A DNA stretch of 6,576 nucleotides from JBGPBY01 sp041481485. GTDB taxonomy: Bacteria > Acidobacteriota > Terriglobia > 20CM-2-55-15. The translations under genes were made by a program, and so were the position numbers. The notes below the pieces were generated by a model. That model searched no databases and was not told the origin of the DNA. It saw nothing but the letters and a program-made list of their open reading frames with translations. Of the stretch, positions 1-4,008 are shown in pieces. Positions within the stretch are counted from its first letter, which is position 1, and every line of letters begins with the position of its first letter. The DNA is taken from the NCBI GenBank assembly GCA_041481485.1, contig JBGPBY010000420.1:1-6576 (forward strand), given 5' to 3'.

Positions 1-24
1 CTATCGCGGCAACGTTTCTTCTTG

Positions 25-73
25 AGCCGCGGAGCGGCGACAGTCCGTTAGCCACCGGCGTGAGCCGGTGGAA
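25..73 (+). repeat. Hairpin repeat pair, modules A and B (copy 1)
   Basis: Two adjacent perfect hairpins. Module A (26-38) has GCCGC arms around a GGA loop. Module B (52-71) has CCACCGGC arms around a GTGA loop, preceded by TTAG and followed by AA. The same A-B order with the same short linker length recurs in both arms of 2274-2487 and at 6527-6576. It lies outside any gene and codes for nothing convincing. It resembles dispersed REP-type palindromes; the name 'module' is mine. Confidence 0.9.
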
Positions 74-93
74 ATCCAGCCAGGCTCCATTTC

Positions 94-138
94 AGCCGCG
101 GAGCGGCGGCAGATCAGGAGAATTGATCGCTCTGCCGC
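94..138 (+). repeat. Hairpin repeat pair, modules A and C
   Basis: A second module A (GCCGC 95-99, GGA, GCGGC 103-107) runs directly into module C, an 8-bp stem GCGGCAGA (106-113) with TCTGCCGC (131-138). The loop carries GATCA/TGATC and GAATT. A closely related A-C unit lies on the minus strand at 2365-2407. The last bases of A and the first of C overlap, so the two stems are partly alternative. Confidence 0.8.
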
Positions 139-177
139 GGCATCGCGTAAATTCTCGCTCCAGCCGCGATGAAACGA

Positions 178-183
178 TAGAAT
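178..183 (+). promoter_or_regulatory. Possible -10 box upstream of the MBL-fold gene
   Basis: TAGAAT matches the sigma-70 -10 consensus TATAAT at five of six positions and would place transcription start about 30 bases before the ATG at 222. No good -35 element is visible 16-18 bases upstream (around 154-160), so this is a weak call. Confidence 0.25.
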
Positions 184-221
184 CCCCCGCAACAAAACTT
201 CGCTGTTGAAAGGACGCTGAT

Positions 222-1178
222 ATGTCAAAACTGAAAATCGTTCGTTTGTTCTTCGTGGTGGTCGTCCTGGCCGGACTTGTGGTGCCGGTGATGCTGGCCC
301 AGCAGCCGGCCGCGGCGCTCACGATGAAGCAGCTGAAACCCAACGTGTGGGCTGGACTTGGCGGTTCCGGCGGAAACAGCACGATCATTGTTGGTCAGAC
401 CGGTGTCATCGTCGTCGATGCGAAGCAGACGGAGCAGGGCGCGAAGGATCTGCTCGCCGAAATCGCGAAGATCACTCCGAAGCCTGTGAAGACCGTCGTG
501 TTCACTCACAGCGACGGCGACCACGTTAACGGCATCGTCGCGTATCCGGCCGGTGTGACCATCATTGCTCATGAAAATAACAAGAAGGAGCTCGACAAGG
601 CTCTCGCGGCCGGCGGGCGCGGCGCACCACCCGCAGACCGTCTTCCCAACCGGCTCGTGACGAAGGAAAAGGAAGCCACCACCATCGACGGCGTCAAGAT
701 CGAGTTCTATCACTTTGCCCCGGCACATACGAGCGGCGATCTGATGGTGTTTCTGCCGGACGAGAAGATTGTGTCCACCGGCGACGTCGTTGTGAGCAAT
801 CGCGCCGACGACAATCCCAACATTCACTTTGAAAAGGACGGTTCCACGGAAGGCTGGCTGACAAACGTCAAAGGACTGATCGGACTCAACGCGGAAACGT
901 ACATCACCGGACACGGCGATCTGTTGACCAAAGCCGATTTGCAGCGCAAGTACGATGCGACATTGGCGCGCCGCAACAAGATTGCAGCCATGGTGAAAGA
1001 AGGCAAGTCGCTCGATGAGATCAAAGCTGCACTTCCGGATGCCCCGGCTCCCGGCGCCGCACCGCGCGCAACGGCCGCTCCGCCAGCCGGCGGCGCTCCA
1101 CCGGCTGCAGCACGCGGAGGCGGCAATGCCGCAAAGACGTTCGTCGAAACCGCCTACACTGAAATTACGAAGAAGTAA
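222..1178 (+). CDS. Exported metallo-beta-lactamase-fold hydrolase with variant metal motif
   Basis: This 318-residue protein is an MBL-fold metal-dependent hydrolase; the substrate cannot be read from the sequence. Residues 1-26 are a signal peptide (basic start, hydrophobic FFVVVVLAGLVV, then MLAQQ), so it probably acts outside the cytoplasm. The fold motifs appear in order: THSDGDHVNG (95-104), AHTSGD (168-173), STGD (186-189) and TGHG (229-232). Likely metal ligands are H96, D100, H101, H169, D188 and H231. The canonical second histidine of HxHxDH is replaced by D98, which may alter the first metal site. An Ala/Pro/Gly-rich stretch (about 273-303) separates the domain from a final FVETAYTEI segment. 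GAAAGGA at 208-214, seven bases before the ATG, supports this start. It appears to be a single-gene unit, with a hairpin following. It is not specifically a beta-lactamase on this evidence. Confidence 0.92.
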   Translation: MSKLKIVRLFFVVVVLAGLVVPVMLAQQPAAALTMKQLKPNVWAGLGGSGGNSTIIVGQTGVIVVDAKQTEQGAKDLLAEIAKITPKPVKTVVFTHSDGDHVNGIVAYPAGVTIIAHENNKKELDKALAAGGRGAPPADRLPNRLVTKEKEATTIDGVKIEFYHFAPAHTSGDLMVFLPDEKIVSTGDVVVSNRADDNPNIHFEKDGSTEGWLTNVKGLIGLNAETYITGHGDLLTKADLQRKYDATLARRNKIAAMVKEGKSLDEIKAALPDAPAPGAAPRATAAPPAGGAPPAAARGGGNAAKTFVETAYTEITKK

Positions 1179-1185
1179 TGCCGGA

Positions 1186-1213
1186 GGGACAGACGCGGCT
1201 CCGCGTCTGTCCC
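1186..1213. terminator. Perfect inverted repeat, probable terminator-like hairpin
   Basis: Arms GGGACAGACGCGG (1186-1198) and CCGCGTCTGTCCC (1201-1213) are perfect complements separated by CT, so in RNA 12 pairs would close a GCTC loop. It starts 7 bases after the MBL stop. It is followed by ATTTCTTG, which is T-rich but not a clean T-run, so intrinsic termination is plausible rather than certain. It could equally be a dispersed palindrome. Its right edge is 11 bases before the next gene's ATG. Confidence 0.65.
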
Positions 1214-1224
1214 ATTTCTTGTTC

Positions 1225-1800
1225 ATGAGCGAAATTCGTGTTGCTGCAGCCACAAAGGATCGATGGCCGGACGTCCGTGCGTTGTTTGAGGGACAAGGCG
1301 AACGCGGCTGCTGGTGTCAGTACTGGCGGCAATCCTCATCTGCATACTCCAACGCCGCTCCGGGATTCGGCGAGTCGAACCTTCAACTGCAGGTGGAAAG
1401 CGGTCCGGCTCCAGGATTGATCGCATATCTCGACAATGAGCCCGCGGGTTGGCTGGGCTTCTGGCCTCGAACTCGAATGGAGCGGCTGGTTCGGTCCCGG
1501 ACAATTCCGTCAATCGATGACACGCCCGTATGGTCGATTGTTTGTTTTATGGTTCGCGTCGGCTATCGAAGGAAGGGAGTGGCGAACGCCTTGCTGGACG
1601 GCGCGGTGCGGTTCGCACGTCAATCCGGAGTGCCGATGCTCGAAGCGTATCCCATCGATTCGGAGAATCAACGCGTCGACGTGGCGTTCGGTTATGTCGG
1701 ATTTACATCCATGTTCGAGGCGGCAGGATTTCGCCGCATTGTTGAAACCGCCGCAAAGAGCGCGGGCCAGACGCGTATTTTGATGCGTCTCGAATTATGA
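1225..1800 (+). CDS. GNAT family N-acetyltransferase (CWC-YW subgroup)
   Basis: This 191-residue protein is a GNAT-fold acyltransferase, expected to transfer acetyl from acetyl-CoA to an unknown amine. The acetyl-CoA pyrophosphate loop is RRKGVA (115-120) after the strand WSIVCFMVRVGY, followed by the helix ANALLDGAVRFARQSG. Features I recall from one GNAT subgroup are present: GCWCQYWR (28-35), PGLIAYLDNEPAGW (63-76), SIDDTPVWSIVCF (96-108), LEAYPID (139-145) and SMFEAAGF (162-169). No signal peptide or membrane segment is seen, so it should be cytoplasmic. The open frame extends upstream to 1015, but that part overlaps the MBL gene and is low-complexity, so the ATG at 1225 is chosen; TTG at 1219 is an in-frame alternative. 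No Shine-Dalgarno sequence is visible, and a strong hairpin sits just upstream. Its stop overlaps the next gene. Confidence 0.88.
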   Translation: MSEIRVAAATKDRWPDVRALFEGQGERGCWCQYWRQSSSAYSNAAPGFGESNLQLQVESGPAPGLIAYLDNEPAGWLGFWPRTRMERLVRSRTIPSIDDTPVWSIVCFMVRVGYRRKGVANALLDGAVRFARQSGVPMLEAYPIDSENQRVDVAFGYVGFTSMFEAAGFRRIVETAAKSAGQTRILMRLEL

Positions 1801-2237
1801 TGTCTCTCTTGCGGCGACGCTCCATGCGTGGATTCATGGTGGCCATTTTCGCGATGGGAGTGCTTCGTTTTGTTCTTACCGTTTCCGGAATTCCCGACAG
1901 CACGGTGAAGTACTTCAGCATGACTGCCGTCGTGTCCGCGGGAATTCTGTTCTTCGCTGCCGCAACCCAAACGCACAAAGAACGCTTGATCGCGTCCTAT
2001 CTTCTAATACTGCCCTACATGATCGTCGAAGTCGCTGCGCTCAGCTATACGTGGATCAGCGGGCGGCAGACCATCTTCCATACGCATGAGTATTCTTTAG
2101 GATTCTCCCTCCCAATCCATACGATAGGTCACTTCATTGGCGGATTGACATGGGAACCCGTGGGAGTGTTTCTGCTTATGGAAGTCCTGTGGGTAATGGT
2201 TTGGTGTATTCGCCGTGTGATCCCGGCCGCAACCTAA
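1797..2237 (+). CDS. Conserved-looking four-helix membrane protein of unknown function
   Basis: This 146-residue integral membrane protein is not one I can assign to a function. Four hydrophobic segments are visible: about 11-31, 42-56, 64-87 and 121-139. Basic clusters RRRSMR (6-11) and IRR (138-140) flank the first and last, placing both ends on the cytoplasmic side under the positive-inside rule. Between helices 3 and 4 is a His-rich segment, FHTHEYS and PIHTIGHFIGG, with H95, H97, H108 and H112; metal or heme binding is possible but unproven. The ATG at 1797 overlaps the acetyltransferase stop as ATGA, and a second ATG follows at 1800. No strong ribosome-binding site is seen, so translation is probably coupled to the upstream gene. 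The pairing does not by itself show shared function. Confidence 0.8.
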   Translation: MMSLLRRRSMRGFMVAIFAMGVLRFVLTVSGIPDSTVKYFSMTAVVSAGILFFAAATQTHKERLIASYLLILPYMIVEVAALSYTWISGRQTIFHTHEYSLGFSLPIHTIGHFIGGLTWEPVGVFLLMEVLWVMVWCIRRVIPAAT

Positions 2238-2273
2238 GCCTAAGATCGTTCCCTCATCCGCCTTCTTGTCGCC

Positions 2274-2330
2274 TTCCCAGCCGCGTTAGCGGCGGCAGCT
2301 CCCTTTAGCCACCGGCGTAAGCCGGTGGAA
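2274..2330 (+). repeat. Left 57-bp arm, modules A-B
   Basis: Module A is GCCGC (2280-2284), GTTA, GCGGC (2289-2293). Module B is CCACCGGC (2309-2316), GTAA, GCCGGTGG (2321-2328). The arm begins TTCCCAG and ends GGAA. B differs from the copies at 52-71 and 6554-6573 only in the loop, GTAA instead of GTGA; both fit GNRA. Confidence 0.9.
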
Positions 2331-2351
2331 CATCAATCCACGAGGAATAGA

Positions 2352-2407
2352 GTGCCGTAAGGCACGACAGATCTGGCAATTCTTTTGATCTGTCGCCGCT
2401 ACGCGGC
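2352..2407 (-). repeat. Central hairpins of the composite repeat (A-C plus a small GTAA hairpin)
   Basis: Three stems sit in the centre. Module A on the minus strand is GCCGC/GCGGC at 2395-2407. Module C is CGACAGATC (2365-2373) with GATCTGTCG (2387-2395), 9 pairs. A small hairpin GTGCC-GTAA-GGCAC spans 2352-2365. Read on the minus strand, A-C here aligns with A-C at 94-138, including a GAATT in the loop. Confidence 0.8.
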
Positions 2408-2430
2408 TCATTTGGTTTTTGAACTAAAGT

Positions 2431-2487
2431 TTCCACCGGCTTACGCCGGTGGCTAAAGGGAACTGCCGCCGCTAACGCGGCTGGGAA
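2431..2487 (-). repeat. Right 57-bp arm, modules A-B on the minus strand
   Basis: This is the inverted copy of 2274-2330. Read on the minus strand it runs module A (2468-2481), linker, module B (2433-2452). Followed on the minus strand by a 22-23-base spacer and the central A-C unit, it reproduces the A-B-A-C order seen on the + strand at 25-138. Confidence 0.9.
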
Positions 2488-2583
2488 CACGACTCAAGGC
2501 GTAAGAAGTTGGCCGAAGAGACGGGAAATGTGCAGCAGTTCCCAAATAAATTTCGCTGTCCTGATCGTTTTCAGGCTTCATTC

Positions 2584-2628
2584 ACGCGTTTTATTTCGAG
2601 AGCAAAATTTTGAAATCGCAAAAATGCG
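2584..2628 (+). promoter_or_regulatory. Leader dyad upstream of the exported operon
   Basis: ACGCGTTTT (2584-2592) can pair with AAAATGCGT (2620-2628) with one G-T wobble, and a 10-bp perfect palindrome CAAAATTTTG (2603-2612) lies inside. The segment is AT-rich compared with its surroundings and ends just before the ribosome-binding site. It may be an operator, a leader hairpin or chance. A weak promoter-like pair, TTTTCA (2568-2573) and TTTATT (2590-2595), overlaps it. Confidence 0.3.
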
Positions 2629-2630
2629 TG

Positions 2631-2636
2631 AAAGGA
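2631..2636 (+). promoter_or_regulatory. Ribosome-binding site fixing the start at 2645
   Basis: AAAGGA lies 8 bases before the ATG at 2645. It favours that start over the in-frame ATGs at 2528 and 2624, which would put extra charged residues before the signal peptide. Confidence 0.7.
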
Positions 2637-2644
2637 ACCTCGAA

Positions 2645-3004
2645 ATGAGATTGAAGCCAGGAATCAAAATCGCGGCCAGCGCCGTTCTTTCTCTGTTGCT
2701 GGTAACCGGCTCCGGTGAGTTCACCGCGCAGGCACAGAGCTTGAATGGCCAGGCGTCGTTGCAGAATTCCCTGAGAAGCATATTCACAATTGCCGCCGTC
2801 GCGCCTCTTCCGAAGCCCTCGATGCCGGAGCCCCCGCGAATCCCTCAGCCGGCGCCGCAAACCAAGACTTCCGGGAAGCATGGCTGGGTGAAGTGGGTGC
2901 TGATAGGCGCCGGAGCTGGAGTCGCAACCGCCATCATCGCTACCCGGGGAACTTCGGAACCCGTCGTGACCATCGGCACACCGTTTGTAGGTAAACCGCA
3001 ATGA
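2645..3004 (+). CDS. Small exported Pro-rich protein with C-terminal membrane segment
   Basis: This 119-residue protein matches no family I can name. Residues 1-30 are a clear signal peptide: basic MRLKPGIK, hydrophobic AASAVLSLLLV, then AQA before Q31. A proline-rich stretch (53-72, motif PLPKPSMPEPPRIPQPAP) follows. A short basic patch, KTSGKHGWVK, leads into a Gly/Ala-rich hydrophobic segment (WVLIGAGAGVATAIIAT, 84-100) that could span the membrane, leaving a short polar tail. The open frame reaches back to 2528, but the ATG at 2645 is preferred for its ribosome-binding site and signal peptide. It is the first gene of a three-gene operon, and its stop overlaps the next start as ATGA. A role as envelope anchor or scaffold for the two following exported proteins is inference. 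It contains no cysteine. Confidence 0.8.
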   Translation: MRLKPGIKIAASAVLSLLLVTGSGEFTAQAQSLNGQASLQNSLRSIFTIAAVAPLPKPSMPEPPRIPQPAPQTKTSGKHGWVKWVLIGAGAGVATAIIATRGTSEPVVTIGTPFVGKPQ

Positions 3005-4008
3005 ACTCCGCTTTGTTGGGACGTGTCGTGACGTTCATTCTTTGCCTGTTGTTGATTTCACCAGTCGCTTCATCAGCGGCATCTGCCGGGCAGTTTGTTA
3101 CCGGCGTTTCCGGACCAGTGGCCGGTTACATTCTCGATTCCAACTCGGGAAACCTTCGGCCGATTCTCGGGATCCTTGGCAGTTCCACACTGGGAAAGCC
3201 AATGGATCTCGGATACACGCTGGATCAGGCGCTAACGCTTGGACCACGCTTTGCCATCGTGTCGGCAAGCGGGAACGCGGAACTTCAAATCCTCGACCTG
3301 GAGACGAGTCCACCTTCTGCCGCGGCGATTGCCGGAGTACCGTCGGGTCCTTCCGTGGCCGTCGCGAGTCTGCATGCAACTTCAGCAGCTGTTTACCATC
3401 CCGAGGCGCGGCAGGTGTGGATTCTCACCGGCTTGCCTCAGAAGCCGAAAGTCTCCCACTCGATCGACCTCTCATTGTTGGGACAGGTAAAGCAAATGGC
3501 AGTCCGCGATGACGGGCAGGTACTGGTCTTTTCGGCAATCGATCGCGGAGAAGAATCCCTCTACGCCTGGAGCGCAGCGCTGGAGAGCATTCGCGTTCTG
3601 ACGCCCACGGTCTCGATTGGAGGAATCGCAATGACAGGAAATGGCGGAGCCATTGTCGCAGATCGCGGCACAAACGAAGTGTTCGCGTTCTGGGATGCCG
3701 GCGGCGCTTCAATCCGGCAATTCCTCGTCGGAGCGGAGGATGGTGTGGCATCTCCGGTGGGAGTGGCGGTATCGGCGAGCGGCCGGATTCATATCGCGAA
3801 CTCCGCATCGTCCACGACGATGACTCTCGATCCCGGCGGCCGGTTCCTCAGTATTCAGAATTGCGGCTGCGACATATCGGGTGTTTATCCACTGAAAGAC
3901 TTTGTTTACCGGTTGACCAACAGGATGGATCGCACCATTTTTCTCCTCGATGCCAGCACAGCGGAAGACCGCCTGTTGTTTATTCCGACGCCGGAGGGCG
4001 AGCGATGA
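3001..4008 (+). CDS. Secreted beta-propeller-like protein of unknown function
   Basis: This 335-residue protein has a signal peptide (about 1-29: hydrophobic VVTFILCLLLIS, then SSAASA). The mature part is rich in short beta strands alternating with turns, as in WD40/NHL-type propellers. Blade-like stretches include QMAVRDDGQVLVFSAI (165-180), GIAMTGNGGAIVADRG (208-223) and SPVGVAVSASGRIHIANS (251-268), the last being NHL-like. The start VTGVSGPVAGYILD and a late CGC pair (C288, C290, in NCGCDISGVYPL) followed by VYRLTNRMDRTIFLLD resemble, from memory, uncharacterised secreted proteins of Acidobacteriota. No catalytic motif is visible. The ATG overlaps the upstream stop (ATGA) and only a weak AGG precedes it, so translation is probably coupled. 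A ligand-binding or structural role in the envelope is the safest reading. Confidence 0.82.
   Translation: MNSALLGRVVTFILCLLLISPVASSAASAGQFVTGVSGPVAGYILDSNSGNLRPILGILGSSTLGKPMDLGYTLDQALTLGPRFAIVSASGNAELQILDLETSPPSAAAIAGVPSGPSVAVASLHATSAAVYHPEARQVWILTGLPQKPKVSHSIDLSLLGQVKQMAVRDDGQVLVFSAIDRGEESLYAWSAALESIRVLTPTVSIGGIAMTGNGGAIVADRGTNEVFAFWDAGGASIRQFLVGAEDGVASPVGVAVSASGRIHIANSASSTTMTLDPGGRFLSIQNCGCDISGVYPLKDFVYRLTNRMDRTIFLLDASTAEDRLLFIPTPEGER
3993..3998 (+). promoter_or_regulatory. Ribosome-binding site fixing the start at 4005
   Basis: GGAGGG lies 6 bases before the ATG at 4005, inside the end of the preceding gene. It supports this start over the upstream in-frame ATG at 3861, whose product would begin with a segment read out of frame through the propeller-like gene. 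Confidence 0.8.

Larger units (their letters stand above)
2274..2487. repeat. Composite palindromic repeat with 57-bp inverted arms
   Basis: The 290 bases between 2237 and 2528 hold no credible gene; most are this element. Left arm 2274-2330 and right arm 2431-2487 are inverted copies identical at 56 of 57 positions (C2299 opposite A2462 is the only mismatch). A 100-base centre lies between them. Each arm contains module A (GCCGC arms) and module B (CCACCGGC arms). The layout resembles a REPIN or a non-autonomous palindromic element, but no transposase and no clear target-site duplication are visible at the edges. Confidence 0.9.

Noticed and set aside
25..138. CRISPR array or tRNA-like structure in the repeat cluster
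   Set aside because: The repeats are short hairpins in paired, inverted and variable arrangements with no regularly spaced unique spacers, and no cloverleaf or T-loop sequence is present.
1..228. Minus-strand open frame at the window start
   Set aside because: It is composed mostly of the hairpin repeats (25-138); its product shows repeated RRSAA-type segments that are translated repeats.
1015..1224. N-terminal extension of the acetyltransferase frame
   Set aside because: It overlaps the MBL gene in another frame, includes the hairpin at 1186-1213 and encodes Arg/Pro/Ala-rich low-complexity sequence with no GNAT feature.
225..1253. Long minus-strand open frame of 342 codons opposite the MBL-fold gene
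   Set aside because: The + strand reading shows a signal peptide, ordered MBL motifs and a ribosome-binding site. The minus product is Arg/Cys/His-rich with no motif, typical of the antisense of a GC-rich gene.
2274..2487. Insertion sequence with terminal inverted repeats
   Set aside because: The 214-bp unit has no room for a transposase gene and no target-site duplication is visible at its edges; at most it is a non-autonomous element.
2528..2644. 39-residue upstream extension of the small exported protein
   Set aside because: It would bury the signal peptide internally and has no ribosome-binding site; the ATG at 2645 has AAAGGA at 8 bases.
3861..4004. 48-residue upstream extension of the large NHL gene
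   Set aside because: It overlaps the preceding gene out of frame. The ATG at 4005 has GGAGGG in good position and gives a hydrophobic export signal near the N terminus.
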